IMG/VR virus record: IMGVR_UViG_3300022700_000048
Coordinates: 1-64,000 of that record
Length of the DNA stretch: 64,000 nucleotides
Source: a virus
Strand: one strand, 5' to 3'
A program made the translations under genes and the position numbers. The notes beneath the pieces were generated by a model that was given only the letters and a program-made list of their open reading frames with translations, ran no database searches and had not been told where the DNA came from. Positions 54,134 to 61,364 of the stretch are shown one piece after another (within the stretch, counting starts at the first letter, position 1; every line of letters starts with the position of its first letter).

Positions 54134-54673
54134 ATGAAAGTAGAAGAAAAATTAAAACCATTATCAGGATATTTAATTTCTATAAAAAGAAATACTGTAA
54201 ATGGATGGTACGAACTTCAAATTGGTGTTCCTGCTGATTGGATTTATAAAGGTAATGATATTATTAAATGTGAACCAATACAAACAGTAGATGCAGGACA
54301 TATTTTATTAATTTCACCAAAAAAAGATGATGTTATTGTTGATGATTTAATAGATTTTGTTGTTTTAATTATTGAAACAAATCAAAAAATTCGTGAAAAA
54401 GAAAAAGAATTTACAAATAAAATGGATACCGTAAAAAAAAGTTTAGAAGATGAAGCAAAACAATTTTATAAACAATTAGAAGATTTAAAAGAAAAGTCTT
54501 TTAGTAAATTTAATACTACTAATATAAAACCTGATAAATCATCAAATACAACATCATCAAAAGATGATGATAAAAATAATAAAAAAGACGATAATAACAA
54601 AATAACATCAAAAACAACTACTGAAAAAAAAGGTAGAGGAAGACCACCCAAAAAGAAAAATGAAAAAAAATAA
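54134..54673 (+). CDS. Coiled-coil protein with C-terminal AT-hook, 179 aa
   Basis: The N-terminal ~90 residues form a compact beta-rich domain; residues ~90-125 a coiled coil; then a low-complexity Lys/Asp/Asn/Ser linker; and the end carries GRGRPPKKK, a typical AT-hook core (RGRP) flanked by lysines. AT-hooks bind the minor groove of AT-rich DNA, and this genome is extremely AT-rich. It overlaps the next gene by 14 bases. A genome-binding or packaging role is inferred. Confidence 0.7.
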   Translation: MKVEEKLKPLSGYLISIKRNTVNGWYELQIGVPADWIYKGNDIIKCEPIQTVDAGHILLISPKKDDVIVDDLIDFVVLIIETNQKIREKEKEFTNKMDTVKKSLEDEAKQFYKQLEDLKEKSFSKFNTTNIKPDKSSNTTSSKDDDKNNKKDDNNKITSKTTTEKKGRGRPPKKKNEKK

Positions 54674-55022
54674 TGAAAATTTAAAATATGATGAATTATC
54701 TATTGATCATGACGATGATGAATTTAATTATAACGAATTTTCACAATTTTTAGAAGAACACACAAAAAGACAAAAAAAAAGAATGGCATCCGAAATAATT
54801 AATATGGGTGAAGATTTTCTTTCTGAAATTGATTATAAGAAACAAATTAAACAACAAGAAAAAAAACCCCATATAAATTATATTATAAAAAAAACCAATA
54901 AATATTCAGAAAAATATTTATTGGAATTAGATTATAATGATGTTTTTAAAATATATAAAGAAATCAAATATCAAAATAGATCAATTTTTAGAAAATTTAT
55001 TGAATTTTTGGGTTTAGTTTAA
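54660..55022 (+). CDS. Hypothetical acidic protein, 120 aa
   Basis: Begins inside the C-terminal lysine codons of the AT-hook gene, 14 bases of overlap. Charged with an acidic first third and a basic end. Its stop overlaps the tail of the convergent holin-candidate gene by nine bases. No family recognised. Confidence 0.6.
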   Translation: MKKNNENLKYDELSIDHDDDEFNYNEFSQFLEEHTKRQKKRMASEIINMGEDFLSEIDYKKQIKQQEKKPHINYIIKKTNKYSEKYLLELDYNDVFKIYKEIKYQNRSIFRKFIEFLGLV

Positions 55023-55352
55023 TATATCTCTTTCATCAGTATCATCTAATGAATCTTTCATTAATGATTCTGCTTTATTATTTTTTTTCTTTAATAAATT
55101 TTCTTTTTCAAGTTTTATTTTTTTATTTTCTTTAGCAGTTTTAAAACCAAGTAATGTTAATAAAAGAGTAATTAACTCACCAATTAGTATATAATCAATT
55201 TTTTTATTTTCCACCATAATCCAAATACTTACACCAACAGCAATAGTTAATAAAATTAATGTTATCAGTGCACCAAATTTAGTCATACTAAATTTTTTTG
55301 AATTTGTATCTCTTAGAATGTCTCTAAATAAATTTCTTTTCAGCATTTTCAT
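55014..55352 (-). CDS. Two-helix membrane protein, holin candidate, 112 aa
   Basis: A basic N-terminus is followed by two membrane helices (FGALITLILLTIAVGVSIWIMV and YILIGELITLLLTLLGFKT, split by a short charged loop) and a charged C-terminal helix. This class-II-holin-like topology fits phage holins of Bacteroidota. It is the only leftward gene between two rightward ones, with a late-type motif on its own strand 21 bases upstream. Confidence in the holin role is moderate. Confidence 0.6.
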   Translation of the reverse strand: MKMLKRNLFRDILRDTNSKKFSMTKFGALITLILLTIAVGVSIWIMVENKKIDYILIGELITLLLTLLGFKTAKENKKIKLEKENLLKKKNNKAESLMKDSLDDTDERDILN

Positions 55353-55362
55353 TATTTTTTTT

Positions 55363-55392
55363 TTGTTTTTAAATATAAATACTTTATATTTG
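55363..55392 (+). promoter_or_regulatory. Bacteroidota-type promoter for the exonuclease-like gene
   Basis: TTG at 55363-55365, spacer 19, TATATTTG at 55385-55392, 29 bases before the start at 55422. It interlocks with the leftward late-type motif. Confidence 0.7.
55374..55383 (-). promoter_or_regulatory. Putative late promoter motif AGTATTTATA, minus strand
   Basis: The motif reads on the minus strand, 21 bases before the start codon of the leftward holin candidate. It lies between the TTG and the -7 box of the opposing host-type promoter. Confidence 0.6.
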
Positions 55393-55421
55393 TTTTATAA
55401 AAACTAATAAATATTATAATT

Positions 55422-56222
55422 ATGGAATTATTTGAATTAGCATTTGAAAAAACAATTATTTATGAAACATTATTTTTTAATATTGTTTCAGCAACAACCT
55501 ATCCAAATGTATATGAATTTAAAGAAAAAAAACCAGAATTATTTAAACAATGGGAATTGATTGCTAAATCAAAATATAAAATTAATGAATATGATGATAA
55601 TAAAGCATATATGGCAATGCTTAATGATACTTATCTATCAAAAGCAATTTATTTTCCTGAATTCACTAAAATAATTGGTATTACATATGGTACAGTTGAA
55701 GCATCTGATGGAAAAATAATGAGACATATAAAAAAAATTGATGATAATAGTGAATTTGAGATAATAAAAAAATTTCAACAAATATTACATCAAATTTCAT
55801 CAGATGGTGTTAAATCAACACCACAATATTTTCCAACACTTTGTGGGCATAATATAATTAATAATGATATACCACTTTTTATTAAAAGATTATTTCACTA
55901 TAGAAATGAATTTGATAATAATACTAATTTATTACCATTTATTTTAAAAAAATATTTACAAGCAAAACCTTGGGATTCAAATATTCTTGATACTATAAAT
56001 TTATGGAAGTTTAATAGTATTAGTAATACACCCCTTTCTGTTGTATCAGATTTTTTAGGTTTAAAACGAAAAATTGATATTATGACTATGGAAGAAATAT
56101 CAAAATATTATTGGAATAATATTAATGATGATAAAGATAGAACGATGAAGCATATTACAATGCAATCTGCAAATCAATTGAATTTAGTGATACAAATTAT
56201 TAATGAATTAAGATCATTATAA
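55422..56222 (+). CDS. PolB-like 3'-5' exonuclease fold with degenerate catalytic residues
   Basis: 266 residues following the layout of stand-alone PolB-type exonucleases of Bacteroidota: an N-terminal strand LFFNIVSATTYPNV, the strand FTKIIGITYGTVEA, motif II CGHNIINNDIPLF and later PLSVVSDFLGLK. The first catalytic motif, normally DxE in a DIET-like strand, reads NIVS, and the third motif near the C-terminus also lacks its Asp (MQSANQLNLV region). Only the motif II Asp remains. It is probably inactive as nuclease and may bind DNA or act as a regulator. Confidence 0.7.
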   Translation: MELFELAFEKTIIYETLFFNIVSATTYPNVYEFKEKKPELFKQWELIAKSKYKINEYDDNKAYMAMLNDTYLSKAIYFPEFTKIIGITYGTVEASDGKIMRHIKKIDDNSEFEIIKKFQQILHQISSDGVKSTPQYFPTLCGHNIINNDIPLFIKRLFHYRNEFDNNTNLLPFILKKYLQAKPWDSNILDTINLWKFNSISNTPLSVVSDFLGLKRKIDIMTMEEISKYYWNNINDDKDRTMKHITMQSANQLNLVIQIINELRSL

Positions 56223-56232
56223 TAGTAAAATA

Positions 56233-56259
56233 AAAAAAACCCATTAATGGGTTTTTTTT
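56233..56259. terminator. Bidirectional terminator
   Basis: A palindrome with ACCCATTAATGGGT at its centre and A/T runs on both sides works for the convergent genes ending at 56222 (plus) and 56265 (minus). Confidence 0.9.
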
Positions 56260-56264
56260 ATTTA

Positions 56265-56558
56265 TTATTCAATCCATTTTAATACATTTTCAAATGGATT
56301 ATCCAAACCATCATCATAATATTCATCAAATATTTCTTCTTTCATATATGCTCTTTTAATTTTTTTATCCCCATATAAAAGATAGTCATTCATTTCAATA
56401 ATAGTTTCAAAGAATATATATATTTCATCTCTATATAGGTAAATAAAACTATTAATTTTTTTTAAACCATTATAAACATTATAATTAACAAGAACACCTA
56501 ACGTCCTGCCATCAGAATATGATTCTTCATGTGCTGTTTCAATTGAATAATCTTTCAT
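56265..56558 (-). CDS. Hypothetical protein, 97 aa
   Basis: Small acidic mixed alpha/beta protein without membrane segment. Eight bases separate it from the upstream M23 peptidase gene, so it is co-transcribed. No family. Confidence 0.6.
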   Translation of the reverse strand: MKDYSIETAHEESYSDGRTLGVLVNYNVYNGLKKINSFIYLYRDEIYIFFETIIEMNDYLLYGDKKIKRAYMKEEIFDEYYDDGLDNPFENVLKWIE

Positions 56559-56566
56559 AATATCAT

Positions 56567-57445
56567 TTATTTTTTTGCTAAATATTCATTTGTAATATGG
56601 GTATAGAAATACCCTAATGGGTCTCTTAATTCATTATGTTTATGTATTTCATAATGTAAATGAGGTCCAGTACTTCGACCAGTATTTCCAACAGTACCTA
56701 TTTTCTGTTTTTTTCTAACCCATTGACCTCTTTTGACATAAATAATACCCAAATGTGCATATAATGTTTCAAATCCATATGCATGTTTTATAACAACCCT
56801 ATTACCATACCCATATTTTGAATACATTATTTTTACAATTTTTCCACGTGCTGTTGAATATATTGGTGTACCCGGACGAGCAGAAATATCAATACCTTCA
56901 TGAAAGATATAATCACCAGTAATAGGGTGTTTTCTCATACCATATGGGGATGAAATTTTAATAAAGTCTTTTGTTTTAATTGGTGAAATATTTGGATAAT
57001 AATATATAGCGTTTTTATTTGTTTTGAATAAAGAAGATGTTTTTTTAACTTTTTCTAGTTCCAATGCTAACATTTCTGCAGCATATATCATCCTTTCGTT
57101 TAATAGTTTAAATATACTATCATTTTCACTAAAAATTAATTTTGCACTATCGTTTTTATATTTATGATAATTAATTGTATCAAAATTAACTCCTAACATT
57201 TGTGAATAAATAACATTATTATATTCTTTTATTTCATTTATTTTTCCTTCCATTTCTTTTAAATTCTTATTAAGAATTTTTATGTTATGTTTTAAATCAT
57301 AATTCTCATTTAGAAGTTGAGAATGTTTCATATCTTCATTACTGCTTGCAGTTGTTGTTGACTGTGGTTCAGTAACTGTTACATATAAGACTAATAATAA
57401 TACTAATATAAGTAACCTACGAAATATTGATTTTGTTTTTTTCAT
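56567..57445 (-). CDS. Membrane-anchored M23 (LytM-type) peptidase, 292 aa
   Basis: N-terminal membrane segment (LLILVLLLVLYVTVT, residues ~11-25), a coiled coil (about 40-80), a helical part and a C-terminal M23 domain with SSPYGMR, HEGIDISA (His182, Asp186), YAHLG (His231) and GPHLHYE (His264). All zinc and catalytic residues of active LytM are present. The general layout is that of Bacteroidota cellular M23 proteins, so capture from a host is plausible. It would cleave peptide cross-links of peptidoglycan from the periplasmic side. Confidence 0.9.
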   Translation of the reverse strand: MKKTKSIFRRLLILVLLLVLYVTVTEPQSTTTASSNEDMKHSQLLNENYDLKHNIKILNKNLKEMEGKINEIKEYNNVIYSQMLGVNFDTINYHKYKNDSAKLIFSENDSIFKLLNERMIYAAEMLALELEKVKKTSSLFKTNKNAIYYYPNISPIKTKDFIKISSPYGMRKHPITGDYIFHEGIDISARPGTPIYSTARGKIVKIMYSKYGYGNRVVIKHAYGFETLYAHLGIIYVKRGQWVRKKQKIGTVGNTGRSTGPHLHYEIHKHNELRDPLGYFYTHITNEYLAKK

Positions 57446-57628
57446 ACGATATGTTTTTATTAGATTATTTTTCGAGATAGTTTTTTTATTATTAGATATT
57501 ATTTTTATTATATCTAAAAATTAAAGAGTGGATTAGACAACTGTTTATAATATTCTTTTTTATTAATATGTCTAATTTATGAGAGTTTTTCAAAATTTAA
57601 TATTTAATTATATTATTTTTGTTTGTGT

Positions 57629-57638
57629 TATAAATACA
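57629..57638 (-). promoter_or_regulatory. Putative late promoter motif TGTATTTATA, minus strand
   Basis: Reads toward the M23 gene but 183 bases before its start, the longest distance of any copy. Confidence 0.4.
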
Positions 57639-57709
57639 AGATTTTTTTAAAATATATATTTTTTTTTCAAAACATTAATTAACAATTAATTAATTGAAAA
57701 TTATGCTGA

Positions 57710-57740
57710 CAAATTTATAAAATGTTATAATTATTAGCAA
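57710..57740 (-). promoter_or_regulatory. Bacteroidota-type promoter, minus strand
   Basis: On the minus strand TTG (57740-57738), spacer 20 and TAAATTTG (57717-57710). It faces the M23 peptidase gene. Confidence 0.55.
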
Positions 57741-57746
57741 CAATTT

Positions 57747-58514
57747 TTATAAAAAATTAATAATATCATCATCAAATCTATTAAATTCTAGCATTTTATC
57801 TTTTAATCTTTTCATAATGGTTTTAGAATTTAGTCTAAAAATGTGTGATTCATCAAGTCTTTCAAATCCACATTTTTTAGCTACATTATATAATTTATAT
57901 TCAGAAATTTCATCATCATTTTTTTCAATAAATTCATCAAGATTATAATAATTTCTAGCACTAATATTTTCATATAATTTTGGATTATTAAATGATTGTC
58001 TAACTATAATATTTCGTTCATTCCAAAAAAAATTAAAATCTATATTATTATTTTGAATTGGTTTTACTAATGCAAGTAATTGATTATTAATATCATCATA
58101 AATAAAATCTCTATATAAAAATTCTGTAAATTCTTGAGTTACCCCCCTTTTTCTATAATCTGGATGTACGATAAGAGTATGTAGTAATATCAATTTATTA
58201 ACATTATTTAATGATATTATATTATTATTTAATAAATAATTTAATTCATCATATGTATTTTCATGTTCATAATGTTCAAAATTATTTAAAAGATTTTGAT
58301 TAAATTCTTTAGCAAATTTAACGTTCCATACTGAAAATTGATATTCACCAATTTGAATTGGTGGTTTTTTTTCATCTATTCTTGTTTCAGAAATAATTCC
58401 ATCATATTCAGTTATAAAATTTTCATTTTTATCAATAAAATCAAAATTCTTTCTATAACTAGTTGTTTTAAATGTTAAATTATTCCATAAATTATAATTT
58501 TTATTCATTTTCAT
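57747..58514 (-). CDS. GNAT-family acetyltransferase-like protein, 255 aa
   Basis: The centre carries LILLHTLIVHPDYRKRG followed by VTQEFTEFLYRDF, the strand and acetyl-CoA loop of GNAT domains, although the canonical GxG is reduced to RKRGVT. Flanking regions are longer than in minimal GNATs. The substrate is unknown. It overlaps the upstream gene by four bases (ATGA). Confidence 0.65.
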   Translation of the reverse strand: MKMNKNYNLWNNLTFKTTSYRKNFDFIDKNENFITEYDGIISETRIDEKKPPIQIGEYQFSVWNVKFAKEFNQNLLNNFEHYEHENTYDELNYLLNNNIISLNNVNKLILLHTLIVHPDYRKRGVTQEFTEFLYRDFIYDDINNQLLALVKPIQNNNIDFNFFWNERNIIVRQSFNNPKLYENISARNYYNLDEFIEKNDDEISEYKLYNVAKKCGFERLDESHIFRLNSKTIMKRLKDKMLEFNRFDDDIINFL

Positions 58515-58918
58515 TCATCGTTTAATAATTCATGACCCTTATTAATGTCATGTAATAATTTTTTATAATAATTTTTTATTTCATTTTGGGGTAAAAAATG
58601 TTTTGGTTCTAAATTTTCTTCGATCCAATCAGACCAATACAAATCAATATCTAATCGATTCATATCATTTATAAAATCATTTAATGTTTTTGGTAATGGT
58701 AATTGTACAATAAAACCTTTGGGTTTTCTTATATAATAATAAACAGGGTAAAATTCCAATATAATATTATTATAAGTAAATTTCCACCAATCACCCATTA
58801 TTTTACCATTCCACCCATTAAAATATTTTAAAAGAAAATCTAAATCAAATTCATGATTTAGAAATTCTTTAAATTTTTTAGTTCCAATTGTTTTAAAATA
58901 TGGTACTACTTTATTCAT
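58511..58918 (-). CDS. Hypothetical protein, 135 aa
   Basis: Aromatic-rich soluble protein (FNGWNGKIMGDWWKF, LYWSDWIEENL). No known motif. Overlaps both neighbours by a few bases, indicating a tight leftward operon with the GNAT gene and the secreted protein. Confidence 0.6.
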   Translation of the reverse strand: MNKVVPYFKTIGTKKFKEFLNHEFDLDFLLKYFNGWNGKIMGDWWKFTYNNIILEFYPVYYYIRKPKGFIVQLPLPKTLNDFINDMNRLDIDLYWSDWIEENLEPKHFLPQNEIKNYYKKLLHDINKGHELLNDE

Positions 58919-59651
58919 ATATTTGATATATTTTTATTTGAGGCATTAATCTACCCTCATTAATTTTATAATCATGTTTATAATCAAAACCGATTTTTAA
59001 TTTATCACCAGAATCAGAAAGCACATAAAACATATTTCCTTTTTTATTTTTCAATTTAATTTGTCTGAATTTACAACTATATTCTAATTCACCACAATTT
59101 TTTATATTCCTAGATGTATGTCCGTATTTTATAGAACCATCTGAGTTTTTTCGTATGGGATAGAAGAATAATATCTTTGTTTGTGTTTGATTAGCTTGAC
59201 CACCACTAACAAAAAGTGTATTTATAAACATAACAATACAAGTTCCATTGTCAGTATGAACTTTTTCTATTACATTGTTTTTAGATCGATCATCATATAT
59301 TAAATAATTTTCATTTGATTTAGATCGAAAATGTCCAAATACTGCTCTGGAATCTGCCAGTTCCCACTTATTATTTTTATTTAATTTTCTTCTGTATAGA
59401 TATGCATCTCTTGCTTCTACATTTCTTCTATTTATCTTACTACCTTCTATTGGTTCGTATGAAATCATATATATCCACCCATTAACTTTAAAAATAATAT
59501 AATGTTTATTGACAAAATCATATGTTTTTTTTGTGTTTAAATCTATAGTATTAGGAATTTTCTTAATACTTGCTTTTTTTTGTATTGGTAATTGACTTTG
59601 AGCAAAACAGCTAATAAATAAGCTAACAGTAATTAATAATAATTTTTTCAT
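58911..59651 (-). CDS. Secreted protein with Sec signal peptide, 246 aa
   Basis: A clear signal peptide (MKKLLLITVSLFISCFAQSQ) with probable cleavage near residue 20. The mature part is beta-rich and basic, without a known domain. Export to the periplasm or surface is unusual for a phage product other than lysis or exclusion proteins; the cysteine lies inside the signal and does not form a typical lipobox. Function unknown. Confidence 0.65.
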   Translation of the reverse strand: MKKLLLITVSLFISCFAQSQLPIQKKASIKKIPNTIDLNTKKTYDFVNKHYIIFKVNGWIYMISYEPIEGSKINRRNVEARDAYLYRRKLNKNNKWELADSRAVFGHFRSKSNENYLIYDDRSKNNVIEKVHTDNGTCIVMFINTLFVSGGQANQTQTKILFFYPIRKNSDGSIKYGHTSRNIKNCGELEYSCKFRQIKLKNKKGNMFYVLSDSGDKLKIGFDYKHDYKINEGRLMPQIKIYQIYE

Positions 59652-59712
59652 AATTTTTTTATTTTATAGTTTAATATAATTATACGTATAAAATAAAAAT
59701 AATGTTACAATA

Positions 59713-59922
59713 TTATTGACCATTATATTCACCCACTACTAAAACCATTAAATTTTCAGGTGGATTGTTTATATTTTGTTTTACTATTTCATTAACATAA
59801 TGATCTGATAATAATTCACCAACGTTCATCCATGTTCTATCATTTAATTCAAAAATTGTTTCTTCAGTATCAGCATTAATATATTTAACTGTTAATCTTG
59901 GTGTATCTTTACTATATTTCAT
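59713..59922 (-). CDS. Small hypothetical protein, 69 aa
   Basis: Compact mixed protein with a strand-helix-strand pattern (RLTVKYINADTEETIFELN, then LMVLVVGEY). No family is recognised. Confidence 0.55.
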   Translation of the reverse strand: MKYSKDTPRLTVKYINADTEETIFELNDRTWMNVGELLSDHYVNEIVKQNINNPPENLMVLVVGEYNGQ

Positions 59923-59971
59923 TTTTATTTTCTTTTTTTCTTATTAAAATTAATTAATCCATTCATTTCAT

Positions 59972-60490
59972 TCATTTTTTTGGTATTTTTAATCCCAATT
60001 CTTTCATTTTTAATATTACTTCTGCATTTCCAATGGCATCGTTGACAGGATTATGATCGTGTTTAGTTTTTCTAAGATGTTTCCATTTGATGAAACTATC
60101 GTTCATCATACCACAATATAAGTCACCAATTCTACGACCAGAATATCCAAAGGGATTATAACCTAAATTAACATGAAAATAATAATTAATCCATTGCCAG
60201 TCATAGGCAACATTATCTGAGATCATTATTGGTCTTCCTTTAGAATTATTTTTTAACCATTGTGCAAATTCTTCCATAATTTGTTTTGGTTCATCAAAAT
60301 TTTCATGTTCTTTTCGTGAAAAACCACTTATTGAGAGTGTTTTTTCATCATAAATTGCCGATATTGGTGCTGTTTGACCATAAAATGTTTTATCAAGATT
60401 ATCATCAACACGTACTACACCAAAACATACCATACTATACAGTGGTGGTATTGGACCATCAGATTCTACATCTACTACAAACCAACTCAT
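59972..60490 (-). CDS. DEDDh 3'-5' exonuclease, RNase T/DnaQ-like
   Basis: 172 residues with DVESDG at the N-terminus (motif I), SDNVAYDWQWINYY (motif II) and HDHNPVNDAIGNAE (motif III, His and Asp five residues apart). This is a full active-site set. It could trim RNA or single-stranded DNA. The start overlaps the stop of the upstream small membrane-protein gene (ATGA). A second, different DEDDh enzyme lies at 62603. Confidence 0.85.
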   Translation of the reverse strand: MSWFVVDVESDGPIPPLYSMVCFGVVRVDDNLDKTFYGQTAPISAIYDEKTLSISGFSRKEHENFDEPKQIMEEFAQWLKNNSKGRPIMISDNVAYDWQWINYYFHVNLGYNPFGYSGRRIGDLYCGMMNDSFIKWKHLRKTKHDHNPVNDAIGNAEVILKMKELGLKIPKK

Positions 60491-60660
60491 TCAAAATCCT
60501 CCCAATCATTATTTTTTAATTGTTTATTTTCTTTATTAGAACAAAATAATAATTGAATTATTTTTAATATTAAATGTGATAGTATTACTAAAACAATTAA
60601 GAACCCAATAAAATGATTGGGTGTTTGACTAATAAAATTTAAAAAATCTGTAAGTGTCAT
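60487..60660 (-). CDS. Small membrane protein, 57 aa
   Basis: ATG at 60660 and TGA at 60487, which overlaps the exonuclease start as ATGA. One membrane helix (FIGFLIVLVILSHLILKIIQLLF) and an acidic C-terminal tail. The single-span topology fits many phage accessory proteins. Translational overlap and good composition make it a real gene. Confidence 0.65.
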   Translation of the reverse strand: MTLTDFLNFISQTPNHFIGFLIVLVILSHLILKIIQLLFCSNKENKQLKNNDWEDFE

Positions 60661-60663
60661 AAT

Positions 60664-60876
60664 TTATTCTTCTATTTTATTAAATAATTTGGTTACAAAA
60701 TCAACTCCTCTTTTTTTATACCAATATTTAAAAGTTTTATATTTTTCAGTGAAAAATGTGGATTCCCCTCCACCATTTCTAGGATAATCTATATAAGAAT
60801 CCTTTTCTTTAGCATCGTTAAAAATTTCCTTAACAATTTCTTTTATTTCTGAATATTTTTCAAATTTATCATTCAT
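60664..60876 (-). CDS. Small hypothetical protein, 70 aa
   Basis: Charged, helical with YIDYPRNGGGEST in the middle. It overlaps the start of the exported order upstream by four bases (ATGA with the HAD gene). No family. Confidence 0.6.
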   Translation of the reverse strand: MNDKFEKYSEIKEIVKEIFNDAKEKDSYIDYPRNGGGESTFFTEKYKTFKYWYKKRGVDFVTKLFNKIEE

Positions 60877-61364
60877 AACAATCGTTTTAAAATTTTTTCT
60901 TTAATTCCTGTTTGTTTAATACCTTCATAAATTTTTGGAGTTTGAACAAAATTTTCATCGGGCAAGAGATCGTGTAGATTTAAATCATCAATTGCAACCC
61001 AAGACGCAAAATCATATTTATTATTATATACATAATGCAATATTTCGGCTGCTCTACACAATTCTAATTCTTCTAATTTTGTGAATTTAACACCCCATAA
61101 TGTAGGAGTAAAATCAGTAATTGGTGTTATAATCCCATTCCATTCGAAAATTCTATTCATTGTCTCAAGATCATAATGTGTTTTCCAATCACTTGATAAA
61201 ATTATTTTAGCGTTTGTTTCTTTGAGAATTTCATTGAAAACTTTAACACATTTTTTATCGAAAGAATAACAATTCCATTCTTCATGTCTTTTTTTAGAAT
61301 AGAATTGTGCCGTTGTTGCTAGAACACCGTCTAAATCCAAATATATGAATGTATTATTTTTCAT
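60873..61364 (-). CDS. HAD-family phosphatase (RNA-repair-associated subfamily), 163 aa
   Basis: Motif I YLDLDGVL (Asp10, Asp12), motif II in IILSSDW and an acidic motif IV in AIDDLN. The WGVKFTKL and SSDWKT segments match the HAD branch seen with Swiss Army Knife RNA-repair proteins. It is thus the second HAD of this type in the window, the first being at 12979. The first 11 bases overlap the 3' end of the LAGLIDADG gene. Confidence 0.8.
   Translation of the reverse strand: MKNNTFIYLDLDGVLATTAQFYSKKRHEEWNCYSFDKKCVKVFNEILKETNAKIILSSDWKTHYDLETMNRIFEWNGIITPITDFTPTLWGVKFTKLEELELCRAAEILHYVYNNKYDFASWVAIDDLNLHDLLPDENFVQTPKIYEGIKQTGIKEKILKRLL

Larger units (their letters stand above)
57446..57746. 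other. Longest non-coding stretch, 301 bases, with two leftward promoter-like elements
   Basis: No credible ORF on either strand. It holds a late-type motif and a host-type promoter, both facing the M23 gene. If the host-type promoter is used, the transcript would have a leader of about 250 bases, the longest in the window. I see no strong hairpin or known riboswitch in it. Confidence 0.6.

Noticed and set aside
59215-59226. Copy of the GTATTTATA motif on the plus strand
   Set aside because: It lies inside a leftward gene and faces no rightward gene; expected by chance at this base composition.
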